A stretch of DNA of 36,670 nucleotides, taken from positions 1 through 36,670 of the forward strand of contig JAGWPU010000107.1 of NCBI GenBank assembly GCA_028870355.1. The letters are read 5' to 3'. Source of the stretch: Gammaproteobacteria bacterium. Its GTDB lineage: Bacteria > Pseudomonadota > Gammaproteobacteria > Steroidobacterales > Steroidobacteraceae. This document shows, in pieces, positions 1 to 8,230 of this stretch. Both the position numbers and the translations under genes were made by a program. Positions within the stretch are counted from its first letter, which is position 1. Every line of letters starts with the position of its first letter. Under the pieces are notes generated by a model. That model was given only the letters and a program-made list of their open reading frames with translations. It was not told the DNA's origin and searched no databases.

Positions 1-2
1 GC

Positions 3-1802
3 GCCTGCCTGGCCGGCCTGTTGCTCGCGCTCGTCGCGGTGGGCGCGACGAGCGCGCGGTCCGCGGGCCGCGCCCGGGCGGCCGGCACCGCGCACCCGGC
101 GCGCGAGGAACGCGCGCCCTGGTGGCGGGGCGCGGTGATCTACGAGATCTATCCGCGATCCTTCCAGGACTCGAACGGCGACGGACGCGGCGACCTGCGT
201 GGGATCGCACGGCGCCTCGGGTACCTGCAATGGCTCGGCGTCGACGCGATCTGGATCGCGCCGATGTACCCCTCGCCGCAGGTCGACTTCGGCTACGACA
301 TCTCGAACTACGAAGGCGTGGATCCTCGGTTCGGGACCTTGGCCGACATGGAGCACCTGATCGCCGCGGCGAAGCGGCGCCACATCCGGGTGATCCTCGA
401 CCTGGTGCTGAATCACACCTCGGACCAGCATCCGTGGTTCATCGCCGCGTCGAGCTCCCGCAGCAATCCCAAGCACGACTGGTACGTCTGGAGCGACGGC
501 AAGCCCGGCAGTGGGCCGAACGCCCACGACGGCCGGGTGCCGCCGAACAACTGGGTGTCACTGTTCGGCGGATCCGCCTGGCAATGGGTGCCAGCGGTTC
601 ACCAGTTCTATTACCACGCGTTCTACCGCCAGCAACCCGACCTGAACTGGCGCAATCCCGCCGTGCGCCGGGCGATGTTCCGGGTGATGCGGTTCTGGCT
701 GGACCGCGGCGTGTCCGGCTTTCGCCTCGATGCGGTACCGCAGCTGTTCGAGGATGCGACCCTGCGCGACGAGCGGCCACTCGGCGGCGTGAACGCATTC
801 GGCGATCCGGTTCTCGATCGATCGCGGACCGAGGACCTGCCGCAGGTGCACGTGGTGATGCGCGAACTGCGCCGCCTCGTCGACGCCTATCCGGGCGATC
901 GGGTGCTGGTCGGCGAAACCTACCTGCCGACCATCCAGGACCTGGACCGTTGGTATGGCGGTGCGCGCCACGATGAATTGCAGTTGCCGATGGACATGCG
1001 CCTCGGATTCCACGGCAACCACGATCACCTCGACGCCACCGCGTTCCGGCGCCGGATCATGGAAGCGCAGAGCGATCTGCACGGCTCCGAGCCGCTGTTC
1101 GTGTTCGACAACCACGACAACGTCCGATCGATCGATCGGTACGGCGACGGGGTGCACGATTCGCTGATCAACGAGCTGCTCGGGAGTGTGTTGCTCACCA
1201 CCCGCGCGACCGCGCTGCTCTATTACGGCGAGGAAATCGGCATGCACACGACACCGCCGGCACGGCGCGCGGAGGTGCGCGATCCGATCGGCATCCGCGG
1301 CTGGCCGAAGGAGAAGGGTCGTGACGGCGAACGGACGCCGATGCAGTGGACCCCGGGTCCACAGGCCGGATTCAGCACCGCGGCGCGTACCTGGCTGCCG
1401 ATCCCCGCGAATCACCTGACGATCAACGTCGCGACCGAGCGCGCCGATCCGAGCTCGCAGCTCAACTGGTATCGACGCCTGATCGCGTTACGCCGCGGCG
1501 CAGGCGCGCTGCGCGACGGGTCCCTCCGGATGCTGAACCCGGACGACCCGAACGTGCTGGCGTATCTTCGCGGCGGCGCGGACGACGGGATCGTCGTCGC
1601 GATGAACTGCAGCGCGGTCGCGCACACGGTGACGCTGCATCTGCCGGGCGCCGCGGTCGCTTCGGCCCCCGTCGAGACGCTGCTGACGAACGCACCCGGC
1701 CTGCGCGAGGTCCGGTCGCTGCGGAACCTGACGCTTCCGCCGTACGCGACCTGGATCGCGCGCCTGCGTGGCCGGCCTAGGTCTTCGGCTTCGCCGCGCT
1801 GA
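3..1802 (+). CDS. GH13 alpha-glucosidase, exported, 5' end cut by window
   Basis: Alpha-amylase-family (GH13) glycoside hydrolase, most like bacterial alpha-glucosidases that cleave glucose from malto- or isomalto-oligosaccharides. Counting from the TTG at 21, the barrel begins at PWWRGAVIYEIYPRSF. The catalytic set is complete: nucleophile D237 in GFRLDAV, acid/base E299 in GETYLP, and D366 in FDNHDN. The C-terminal part carries MQWTPGPQAGF, common in the alpha-glucosidase branch, then a beta-sandwich end domain. The reading frame is open to the left edge and reads ACLAGLLLALVAVGA before the barrel. This looks like the hydrophobic core of a signal peptide, so the true start lies upstream and the enzyme is probably periplasmic or lipid-anchored. 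The last 26 bases overlap a convergent gene. The family is certain; trehalose synthase or oligo-1,6-glucosidase specificity cannot be excluded. Confidence 0.9.
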   Translation, partial: ACLAGLLLALVAVGATSARSAGRARAAGTAHPAREERAPWWRGAVIYEIYPRSFQDSNGDGRGDLRGIARRLGYLQWLGVDAIWIAPMYPSPQVDFGYDISNYEGVDPRFGTLADMEHLIAAAKRRHIRVILDLVLNHTSDQHPWFIAASSSRSNPKHDWYVWSDGKPGSGPNAHDGRVPPNNWVSLFGGSAWQWVPAVHQFYYHAFYRQQPDLNWRNPAVRRAMFRVMRFWLDRGVSGFRLDAVPQLFEDATLRDERPLGGVNAFGDPVLDRSRTEDLPQVHVVMRELRRLVDAYPGDRVLVGETYLPTIQDLDRWYGGARHDELQLPMDMRLGFHGNHDHLDATAFRRRIMEAQSDLHGSEPLFVFDNHDNVRSIDRYGDGVHDSLINELLGSVLLTTRATALLYYGEEIGMHTTPPARRAEVRDPIGIRGWPKEKGRDGERTPMQWTPGPQAGFSTAARTWLPIPANHLTINVATERADPSSQLNWYRRLIALRRGAGALRDGSLRMLNPDDPNVLAYLRGGADDGIVVAMNCSAVAHTVTLHLPGAAVASAPVETLLTNAPGLREVRSLRNLTLPPYATWIARLRGRPRSSASPR

Positions 1803-2373
1803 GCGGCGCCAGTACGCGGAATCGCAAATCGACGCTGCCGATCTGCACCTGATGCGGAACGCAATTCATGTCGTTGACGACGTCGCGCACCGTGTAGAGC
1901 GGCAGAAGACGCCGCGCGAACTCGTCGACGAGCTCGCAATCCCCCTCGCCGAGATCGAGCGCGAGCGGTGAATGCGCTTGCCAGCGCACGGTCTTCCACT
2001 GCGCCTCGACCGGCTTCGACTTCGCGTCGGTCGCGGCCGGCGCACCGGGCTCGAGCGGCACGAGTGTGCTGAACGACAGGTGCGCGATCGAGATGTGCTC
2101 CGGATGACCCAATGGCGCCGTGCAACTCGCGCTGACCCTCGCGTCGGATCGGGCGCCGGCCGCCCGCAGCAGGCGGCCGAGCACGCTTTCGAAGCCGCTG
2201 CAGGTGTAGTGCGTCGTGAACCCGGTAAAGGTGAAGTCGAGCTGATGGGTCTTCCAGACCGCCGCCACCGGCGTGGTCGGCGTGGTTGGCGCCATCGGAG
2301 CTGCGTACGCGACCGACGCGACCGACGCGACCGCGACGCCGGCGAGCGCCTTGAACCCTGTGAGACGTTTCAT
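1777..2373 (-). CDS. secreted hypothetical protein
   Basis: A 198-residue protein I do not recognise. The N-terminus MKRLTGFKALAGVAVASVASVAYAAP is a clear Sec signal peptide with probable cleavage after AYA (near residue 23), followed by a Pro/Thr-rich linker. The mature part has four cysteines (YTCSGF, SASCTAP, GDCELV, MNCVP), which could form two disulfides in the periplasm. No catalytic motif is visible. A GGAG-like sequence precedes the ATG. The stop lies inside the 3' end of the convergent GH13 gene, an overlap of 26 bases. The signal peptide is partly encoded by a short 9-base tandem repeat near 2308-2334. It may follow the upstream MttB operon, but a hairpin lies between them, so it may be transcribed separately. 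Confidence 0.75.
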   Translation of the reverse strand: MKRLTGFKALAGVAVASVASVAYAAPMAPTTPTTPVAAVWKTHQLDFTFTGFTTHYTCSGFESVLGRLLRAAGARSDARVSASCTAPLGHPEHISIAHLSFSTLVPLEPGAPAATDAKSKPVEAQWKTVRWQAHSPLALDLGEGDCELVDEFARRLLPLYTVRDVVNDMNCVPHQVQIGSVDLRFRVLAPLSAAKPKT

Positions 2374-2421
2374 CGTGACCTCCGTGGTGATGCCGATTCC
2401 CGCGGCGCGATATCATCCGCC

Positions 2422-2443
2422 ACCGGACGTTCCTTCGTCCGGT
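2422..2443. terminator. candidate hairpin after the MttB operon
   Basis: Perfect 8-bp inverted repeat ACCGGACG / CGTCCGGT with a 6-base loop, in the 107-base gap between the MttB-family stop (2481) and the secreted protein start (2373). Neither strand has a U-rich tail, so it is at best a weak or atypical terminator. It could also be an mRNA 3'-end stabiliser. Confidence 0.4.
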
Positions 2444-2480
2444 TCGACCGCGGCCGAGCCGTCACAGTTCCACCGGCGGA

Positions 2481-4019
2481 TCATTCCTCCTCGATCGCGT
2501 CGGTGAGCACCGCGCGCCGGCGCGCGATGTAATCGCGCATCGCTTCGTCGGCGGCCGGGTCGATCCCGGGGTCCTGGTAATCGCCGAGCATCTTTTTCCA
2601 CACGCGATTCGCGCGCTGCTCCGCGGTGAGTGCGCCCTCGAGCGACCACTGCTCGTACGACGAATAATCGGCGATCGCGGATTGGTGGAACGCCGACTCG
2701 AAATTCGCCTGCGTGTGGCCGCAGCCGAGGAAATGGTTGCCCGGCCCGACCTCCCGGAACGCCTCCAGCGCCTGCCCTCGATCCGACAGATCCATCCCCT
2801 GCGCCAGAACCTGCATCATCGCGAGCTGATCGGCGTCCATCACGAACTTCTCGTACCCGGCGACCAGCCCCCCTTCGAGCCAGCCAGCCGCATGGGTCAC
2901 GAGATTCACGCCGGCGAGCAGGGTCGGCAGCAGCGTGTGCGCGCTCTCGTAAGCGGCTTGCGCATCCGCGACCTTCGCCGAGCACAAGGAGCCGCCGCTG
3001 CGGCACGGCACGCCGAGACGCCGGGCGAGCTGTGCGGTCGCGAAGATCATCTGCGTCGCCTCGGGAGTACCGAACGTCGGCGCGCCGGTGCGCATCGAGA
3101 TCGCCCCGACGAAGGATCCGAGGATCGCGGGCGCGCCCGGCCTGACGAGCTGCGTGAGCGCGAGTCCCGCCATCGTCTCGGCGAGGATCTCCGCCATGCA
3201 GCCCGCGGCGGTGACCGGACCCATCGCGCCCGCGAGCACCGCCGGTACGATGATCGTCCCTTGATTCGCGCCCGCGAACTCGCGCAGCGCACCGAGCATC
3301 CGGCCGTCGAACACCAGGGGCGAGTTGGAGTTGATGTTGCCGAGGACGACCGTGTGATCGTCGAGGAACGCGGCGCCGAACAGCTGCCGCGCGATCTCGA
3401 TCGCGTCGCGCGCATGGCTCGGGGTCTCCGGCGTCGCCTCGCAGCCCTGATCGCTGTGACGGAAGAACGCGTACTGCACGTCCAGGTGGCGCTTGTTCGG
3501 CGGGATCTCCATCGGCTCGCACATGCACCCCCCGGAGAAGTGGATCGCGGGGGCGACGTGCGCCAGCTTGATGAAATTCGTCAGATCCTCGAGCGTCCCG
3601 TAGCGTCGGCCGCGATCCAGATCGGTGACGAACGGCGGGCCGCCGACCGGAGAGAACACCGTGGCGTCGCCGCCGAAGCGCACGCTGCGCGCCGGATTGC
3701 GCGCGTGCAGCGTGAACTCGCGTGGCGCAGTCCGCAGGAGCCGCCGCGCCATCCCGCGCGGGATGTGCACGCGCTCCCCGCGCACGTCGGCGCCGGCGTC
3801 GCGCCACAGGCGCAGCGATTCCGGATCGCGGCGGAACTCGATGCCGATCTCCTCGAGGATCGTCTCGGCGTTGTTCTCGATGATCTCGATCGCCTCCTCG
3901 CTCAGGAGCTCGACCGGCGGCAGACGGCGCCGGATGTAGGAATACTTCGCGGCCGGCGCATTCGCCCGGGCACGGCGGGCGTCGCGGCTGCGACGCATCG
4001 ATACGGAAGCGGTGGTCAT
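2481..4019 (-). CDS. MttB-family (non-pyrrolysine) methyltransferase homologue 1
   Basis: A 512-residue member of the trimethylamine methyltransferase superfamily (COG5598). True MttB proteins move a methyl group from trimethylamine to a corrinoid protein and read an in-frame UAG as pyrrolysine. This gene runs uninterrupted to a TGA, so it belongs to the pyrrolysine-free branch, whose characterised members act on quaternary amines (MtgB glycine betaine, MtpB proline betaine, MtcB carnitine). Visible family segments are FSGGCMCEPMEIPPNKRH, the CSAKVADAQAAYESA stretch near the usual pyrrolysine region, and LVTHAAGWLEGGLVAGYEKF. The ATG at 4019 was chosen because GGGGAGGA lies 9 bases upstream. 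Last gene of the GST-oxygenase-MttB operon, 35 bases after the oxygenase stop. No corrinoid protein is nearby, so corrinoid-dependent activity and the substrate are inference. Confidence 0.88.
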   Translation of the reverse strand: MTTASVSMRRSRDARRARANAPAAKYSYIRRRLPPVELLSEEAIEIIENNAETILEEIGIEFRRDPESLRLWRDAGADVRGERVHIPRGMARRLLRTAPREFTLHARNPARSVRFGGDATVFSPVGGPPFVTDLDRGRRYGTLEDLTNFIKLAHVAPAIHFSGGCMCEPMEIPPNKRHLDVQYAFFRHSDQGCEATPETPSHARDAIEIARQLFGAAFLDDHTVVLGNINSNSPLVFDGRMLGALREFAGANQGTIIVPAVLAGAMGPVTAAGCMAEILAETMAGLALTQLVRPGAPAILGSFVGAISMRTGAPTFGTPEATQMIFATAQLARRLGVPCRSGGSLCSAKVADAQAAYESAHTLLPTLLAGVNLVTHAAGWLEGGLVAGYEKFVMDADQLAMMQVLAQGMDLSDRGQALEAFREVGPGNHFLGCGHTQANFESAFHQSAIADYSSYEQWSLEGALTAEQRANRVWKKMLGDYQDPGIDPAADEAMRDYIARRRAVLTDAIEEE

Positions 4020-4054
4020 CGTGTCGAGTCCTCCCCTCGAGTGCGTGGCCGGGC

Positions 4055-4672
4055 TCAGAACCAGCCGTAGTTGAAGCTGACGCTGACCCGCTCCGCACGC
4101 ACCGGATTCACCGGGACCTCGTGGCGCAGCCAGCTCTCGAACAGCACGAGATGTCCCGCCTGGGCGGGATAACTCACCCAGACCCGCGCCGAGCGTGGTA
4201 CCCGGACGCGACGCGGCGGCGCCGCCATCATCCGGTCGAGCCGGGGATCCTCGAACTTGATCCCGGCACACCCCGGCGGTGTCTGCACGTAATAGGTACC
4301 GCTGATCGTCGACAGGGGATGCAGATGCCAGCCGTGCGCGATGCCTCGCGACATGATGTTGACCCAGCAGTCGGTCATCTCGAGCGGTCGGCCGGCGAGG
4401 TCGAGGTGCAAGGCGCCGACGAACGCTTTCACATGCGGCGTGATCAGATCGCGCAAGCGCGCGAACGTCGGCGACAACCCATGCAGCCGGTTCACGGACC
4501 CATACGAGGTGAACCCGCCGGGATAGTGCGCCCGCGACCAGCGCCGTCCCGCCGCATCGTCGATCCGCAGCTGTCGGCACTCGCGCAGCAGATCCGCATT
4601 CAGCGCCGCGATCCCGCGGTGGCGAATGCGCGCCCGATACACCTCGGTCGCGAACAGGGACTCGACGGGCAT
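4055..4672 (-). CDS. putative 2OG-Fe(II) oxygenase (TIGR02466-like)
   Basis: A 205-residue protein resembling the small 2-oxoglutarate/Fe(II) dioxygenase family described by TIGR02466 (PF13759). Such enzymes couple decarboxylation of 2-oxoglutarate to hydroxylation, sometimes ending in demethylation. The core is present: H116-L-H118 followed by the hallmark SGTYYVQTP, then FEDPR. A distal H184 in LRHEVPVN and R195 in AERVSVSF are likely the third iron ligand and the 2-oxoglutarate anchor. The ATG at 4672 is preferred over longer in-frame starts because the family begins just before PVESLFATEVY. It begins 11 bases after the GST stop, so the two are co-transcribed. No signal peptide, so cytoplasmic. 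The substrate is unknown; the neighbouring MttB homologue hints at an N-methylated compound, which is inference only. Confidence 0.82.
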   Translation of the reverse strand: MPVESLFATEVYRARIRHRGIAALNADLLRECRQLRIDDAAGRRWSRAHYPGGFTSYGSVNRLHGLSPTFARLRDLITPHVKAFVGALHLDLAGRPLEMTDCWVNIMSRGIAHGWHLHPLSTISGTYYVQTPPGCAGIKFEDPRLDRMMAAPPRRVRVPRSARVWVSYPAQAGHLVLFESWLRHEVPVNPVRAERVSVSFNYGWF

Positions 4673-4683
4673 CGCTGCGCCGG

Positions 4684-5307
4684 CTATTCGGCGTTGTCGG
4701 CGATCGTCTTCGCGACCGCCGGCCGCGCACCGACGAGCGCCGCGTGCACGGCGAGCGCCGGTACGCGCCGGTGCAACTCCGCACGCTCCCCGGGGTACCA
4801 GCCGGCGAGCATGGACAGGTACCCGTCGGCGAGCGAGTACTCCGCACCGAGTACGTAGGGGCCGAGGTGCGAGGCGATCAACGTCAGATCGCGCAGATAG
4901 TCTTCGGCCGCCCGCTGGCGGACCGCGTCCGCGCCCTCGGCGCCGAGGGTCGAGTACCGATCCGAATAATAGGTACGCAGCGCCGCGTCGTACACGTTGG
5001 CCGACAGGAACACGAGCCACTGCAGGAACCGCGCATGCGCCGGCGTCCCGGCGGCCGGTGCGAGGCGCGCTTCGGGGTGCGCGAGAGCCAGATGGATGAG
5101 GATCGCGGCCGATTCGAACATCACGCTGCCGTCAGGGAGTCCGAGCGCGGGAACCCGGCCGGTCGGGCTCAGCGCGCGGTACGCGGCCACGTCGGCATCC
5201 GCCGATCCCACCCAGACGCGCTCGTAGGGTGCGCCGATTTCCTCCAGCGCGATCTGGACCGCGACCGACCCCGAACCCGGCCGCCCGTACAGCGTATACG
5301 TCGACAT
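4684..5307 (-). CDS. glutathione S-transferase-like protein
   Basis: A 207-residue cytosolic GST-fold protein. Residues 1 to about 78 are the thioredoxin-like domain: YTLYGRPGSGSVAVQIALEE at the start, the conserved cis-proline segment GRVPALGLPDG, and the glutathione-binding ESAAILIHL. The rest is an all-helical domain with SLADGYLSML in the usual GST N-capping position. A serine of the GSGS segment, rather than tyrosine, is the likely catalytic residue. The ATG at 5307 follows GGGGAG with a 5-base gap. It is first in an operon with the 2OG oxygenase and MttB homologue 1. A TATGAT -10-like hexamer lies on the minus strand at 5340-5345, without a convincing -35. Its role could be glutathione conjugation or handling of a reactive product such as formaldehyde; the sequence does not decide. 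Confidence 0.88.
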   Translation of the reverse strand: MSTYTLYGRPGSGSVAVQIALEEIGAPYERVWVGSADADVAAYRALSPTGRVPALGLPDGSVMFESAAILIHLALAHPEARLAPAAGTPAHARFLQWLVFLSANVYDAALRTYYSDRYSTLGAEGADAVRQRAAEDYLRDLTLIASHLGPYVLGAEYSLADGYLSMLAGWYPGERAELHRRVPALAVHAALVGARPAVAKTIADNAE

Positions 5308-5377
5308 GATCGCTCCCCGTTCCCTTGAACCCCGCCGCGATCATAGCGCAGGTCGGTCCGGCCGCCGCCAGCTTCGA

Positions 5378-7024
5378 TCAGACCAGCGAGGGCGCGGGCG
5401 TCGTCCGCACGACGATCGTCCCGGCGATCTTGTCGTGCCACGCCTGCTTGTCCCGGTCGATCGCGATCCAGATGAATCCGAGGCCGGCGACCGCGAGCGA
5501 CAGGAAGCACGCGAGCGCGCGCACGATTGCGGTCGGCCAGTCGAGCGCTCGGCCGTCGGCGCGCACGACTTGCTGGTGAAGGATGATCCCGCCGACCGTC
5601 GAGCCCCGCAGCTTCCACATCACCGCGCCGTAGGTGGCGAGCAGCAGGAGTCCGACGTGCCCCCGATCCACGACCAGACTCGTGACGATCCCGACCAGGA
5701 TCGCGTCGATCAGCAACGCGGCGATCCGGATCCAGAAGCCGGCCCGCGGGGCACCGTCGACCGCCGCGCACGCTGCGGGTGCGGCGGTCGACGCGGTCGC
5801 GGTGGTTGCAGCGGCCGCAGGCTCCGCCGCCGGCGGCGCGCTCGGCGACGTCCCGCCAGGGGTATCGCCAGCGCCCGCTTGCCGCTCGCGCACGATCAGG
5901 ATCAGCGTGTACGCGACCGCGCCGAGACCGATCAAGGTGAGCGCCTGGTGCACGGCGAACCCCAGCCCCGGTACCACGTAGATTGCGGTGACGAGCAGCC
6001 CGCCGAGGAGCACGGTGACCGCGGGATGCGCGAACAGGCCGGTACTGCGACGGCCGGTCACGAGGCGCCCGACCCACACGAGCGCGACGGCCTTGCCGAA
6101 CAGCTGGATGCACAGCAGCGAGACCGCGAGGAACGGGATCGCGAACACGCCGATGACCGTGATCAGCAACAGCATCACCAGCACCGGCATCGCCAGCAGC
6201 GCGAGCAGCGCGGCGAGGAGGGTGCGCCCGGGGCGCGACTCGAGCGTCGTCACGCATCGCGCGACCCCGTCGCGGAAGCCGATCGCAAGCAGCCAGTAGA
6301 AGGCAAGGAGCCCCCCGGCGACCCACCACGCCCACGCGAGGCCGGGCTCGAATGCGAGCGGACGCCCGTACAGCAGGCACTGCGCGATCCAGGGGCGCAG
6401 CCACTGGAAGTTTGCGAGCGAGCCGATCCGCACGTCCTGGACCTGTCCGTGCACGAGCGCGCCGGGAGCGCGCGTGACCGTGCCGCCGACCGCGACCACG
6501 TCGCCGCCGACGTCGGCGTGCGGGCCGAGCCGCACCGACCCGAACACCGCGACCGCATCGCCGCTGATCCGCGCATCGACGGTGGTGTTGCCGAACAGCG
6601 CGACCGCATCCCCGTCGACGTTGCCGGTCGCGGCCGTATCGCCGAACAGCGACACCACGGCATTCGACCGTCCGGCCGCGGTCGAGGATCCGAACACCGA
6701 GACGACCGCATTCGCGTGGTGGCCTGCGCCGAGCGCTGCATCGTGCCCGATGCTGACGACGCCGCCCGGGTGTCGCCCCGGGGCACCGCTCACGCTCAGC
6801 GTCGCGGTCAGGGTCGTCGACGGGCTCGACGACGCGTCGGTCGATGCCGGTGCCGACGCCGGCGACGAGGCCACGGAGGCGCTCCGGGCCACGGTGGCCG
6901 CACTCGGCTTCTCCGGACTCGGCTTCGCCGGCTGCGCCGTCCCGTGCACCGGCTGCGCGCCGCACACCGCCGCGAGCAGGACGAGCGGGAGCCCCAGAAT
7001 TCGTGACTTCATTGACGCGTTCAT
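5378..7024 (-). CDS. exported beta-repeat / RDD-domain membrane protein
   Basis: A 548-residue envelope protein in three parts. A signal peptide (MKSRILGLPLVLLAAVCGAQP) and Ala/Ser/Pro-rich linker come first. Next are about five tandem repeats of 16-18 residues of the type GDAVAVFG/GNAVVSLFG, which look like a short beta-helix resembling bactofilin or polymer-forming repeats. Then several transmembrane segments span the middle, and after a second Ala/Pro-rich linker there is a C-terminal RDD domain (FWIRIAALLIDAILVG ... DKIAGTIVV). The ATG at 7024 was chosen for the GGAAGGA-type ribosome site upstream; a second ATG at 7012 is possible. It starts 23 bases after the anti-sigma candidate stops, so it is third in the ECF operon and a likely target of the sigma factor's response. 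RDD domains are thought to act in transport or membrane stress; the specific function is unknown. Confidence 0.78.
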   Translation of the reverse strand: MNASMKSRILGLPLVLLAAVCGAQPVHGTAQPAKPSPEKPSAATVARSASVASSPASAPASTDASSSPSTTLTATLSVSGAPGRHPGGVVSIGHDAALGAGHHANAVVSVFGSSTAAGRSNAVVSLFGDTAATGNVDGDAVALFGNTTVDARISGDAVAVFGSVRLGPHADVGGDVVAVGGTVTRAPGALVHGQVQDVRIGSLANFQWLRPWIAQCLLYGRPLAFEPGLAWAWWVAGGLLAFYWLLAIGFRDGVARCVTTLESRPGRTLLAALLALLAMPVLVMLLLITVIGVFAIPFLAVSLLCIQLFGKAVALVWVGRLVTGRRSTGLFAHPAVTVLLGGLLVTAIYVVPGLGFAVHQALTLIGLGAVAYTLILIVRERQAGAGDTPGGTSPSAPPAAEPAAAATTATASTAAPAACAAVDGAPRAGFWIRIAALLIDAILVGIVTSLVVDRGHVGLLLLATYGAVMWKLRGSTVGGIILHQQVVRADGRALDWPTAIVRALACFLSLAVAGLGFIWIAIDRDKQAWHDKIAGTIVVRTTPAPSLV

Positions 7025-7047
7025 GGCGATTCCGATTCCTTCCAGGC

Positions 7048-7515
7048 TCAGGATTCGAGGTACAGGGTTCGGTAAGCGGTTGCGCCGAGCCCGATCAGCG
7101 CGACATAGGCGACCGCGGCGACGACCGCGCCGCCTTGCAACCACTGCGGTCCCACGCCACCGCCGATCAGGCGCAGCGAGGAGTCGGCGGCGAGCAGCGC
7201 GCGCAACAGCTCACGCAGCATGAGGAACGGCCCGGCGACCCGCTGCAGCACCACTCCTGCGACCGACGCGATCCCGCTCGCGAGGCGCCAGGCCCCGAGG
7301 GTGGATGCGGCACAGACGACGATCAGTCCGGCACGCGGCAGGGGCGGCCACTTCGCGAACGACCGGCGCCACCACGGCAACGCCGCCCGCCGTCGCAATT
7401 CCGCGAACACGCGGTCTTCGAACCCCGGCGGTGCGGACCGCAGCGGCAACGCGCGCAGATCGCGATCGGCCCGCGCGGCGTCCCGATCGATTCGGATTTC
7501 TTCGGAGCGTCTCAT
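7048..7515 (-). CDS. putative anti-sigma factor / membrane protein
   Basis: A 155-residue protein. The charged N-terminal 50 residues contain LRSAPPGFEDRVFAELRRRA, a helical pattern common at the cytoplasmic end of anti-sigma-like proteins. A transmembrane segment follows (AGLIVVCAASTLGAWRLASG), then a hydrophobic middle and a second membrane segment near the C-terminus (GGAVVAAVAYVALIGLGATA). No zinc-binding HxxxCxxC anti-sigma motif is present. The start overlaps the stop of the ECF sigma gene by four bases (ATGA), implying translational coupling. That arrangement, typical of sigma/anti-sigma pairs, is the main basis for the call. It could instead be an uncharacterised membrane protein of the same regulon. 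Confidence 0.65.
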   Translation of the reverse strand: MRRSEEIRIDRDAARADRDLRALPLRSAPPGFEDRVFAELRRRAALPWWRRSFAKWPPLPRAGLIVVCAASTLGAWRLASGIASVAGVVLQRVAGPFLMLRELLRALLAADSSLRLIGGGVGPQWLQGGAVVAAVAYVALIGLGATAYRTLYLES

Positions 7516-8093
7516 CCGGCGTTCTCCAGGCTTTCCCGGTCCACGCCGAGCTGCCGCAGCAAGGGCAACAGCGCCGTCCTCGCGCGGCGAATGTCGGTCT
7601 TCACCTTCGCGAGCGAACAGTTCAACCGGGCAGCGATCTCGTCGTAGGACAGATCGTCGTAGTGAAAGAGCACGAGCGGTATTCGCTGATGCGCGGGCAG
7701 GCGTCGCAGCGCCTCTTCGATGGACGCGCGGCGCTCCTCGTCGAGCGCATCCCGGATCGGCGTCTCGGCCGCCGGGGGATCCGGCGGGGCCTGACCCGGC
7801 TCCTCGCGGTCGGCCCCCCAGTCACCGAAGAATCGCCAGCGCCGGCGGTATCGGTTCCAGTGATTGATCGCGAGGTTGGTCGCGACGGTCTTCAGCCAGC
7901 CGCCGGCGGCCGGATTCCCGCGCAGGTCCTCGAACCGCTCGTAGGCCTTCACGAACGTCTCCTGCGCGATGTCCTCGGCCTGCGCATCGTTCGCGGCCAA
8001 ACGCGCAGCCGTGGAGAAGACTCGGTCTTGATGCGCGCGCATGAACGTCGTGAACTCCGTCGGATCGACCCGGGCTTCGGTTTGGGTACGCAC
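7512..8093 (-). CDS. ECF-family RNA polymerase sigma factor
   Basis: A 193-residue extracytoplasmic-function sigma factor. Region 2 is clear (FMRAHQDRVFSTAARL, then DAQAEDIAQETFVKAYERF and WLKTVATNLAINHWNR), followed by a variable acidic/proline-rich linker of about 40 residues. Region 4 has RLPAHQRIPLVLFHYDDLSY, with a helix-turn-helix EIAARLNCSLAKVKTDIRRAR for -35 recognition. I place the start at GTG 8093 because GGGAGAG lies 9 bases upstream and the sigma domain begins soon after; the frame stays open farther upstream with a poor-looking sequence. It is first in an operon with the anti-sigma candidate and the repeat/RDD protein. A TGCAACTTTT / GTGTTAAG promoter upstream suggests that it activates its own operon. 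The stimulus is unknown, probably envelope-related given the targets. Confidence 0.9.
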   Translation of the reverse strand: MRTQTEARVDPTEFTTFMRAHQDRVFSTAARLAANDAQAEDIAQETFVKAYERFEDLRGNPAAGGWLKTVATNLAINHWNRYRRRWRFFGDWGADREEPGQAPPDPPAAETPIRDALDEERRASIEEALRRLPAHQRIPLVLFHYDDLSYDEIAARLNCSLAKVKTDIRRARTALLPLLRQLGVDRESLENAG

Positions 8094-8117
8094 GATCGTG
8101 GTCTCTCCCGTCAGCCG

Positions 8118-8146
8118 CTTAACACCGCGGGCGCGGAAAAGTTGCA
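8118..8146 (-). promoter_or_regulatory. ECF-type promoter of the sigma operon
   Basis: On the minus strand, TGCAACTTTT (about 8137-8146) is followed by CGGTGTTAAG (8118-8127). The AAC-containing -35 and the GTNTAA-like -10 resemble promoters used by ECF sigma factors, which often transcribe their own genes. The ribosome site GGGAGAG (8103-8109) and GTG start (8093) follow at a fitting distance. Read from pattern only; the start site is not measured. Confidence 0.6.
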
Positions 8147-8230
8147 GCCACCCCGGCCCCCGCGCCCGAGCGCGCGCCACCCCGGGGGGCCGCATGCTAC
8201 CCTTGGCGCACTGCGGTATCCTCGGGGGCG

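Noticed and set aside
2481..4019. Pyrrolysine-containing MttB
   Set aside because: The frame has no in-frame UAG before its terminal TGA, and no pyl genes are in the window; the same holds for the second copy, whose only UAG is its stop.
5306..7006. A 566-codon plus-strand open frame opposite the repeat/RDD gene
   Set aside because: Asp/Arg/Glu/His-rich translation without domains, opposite a gene with signal peptide, membrane helices and an RDD domain.
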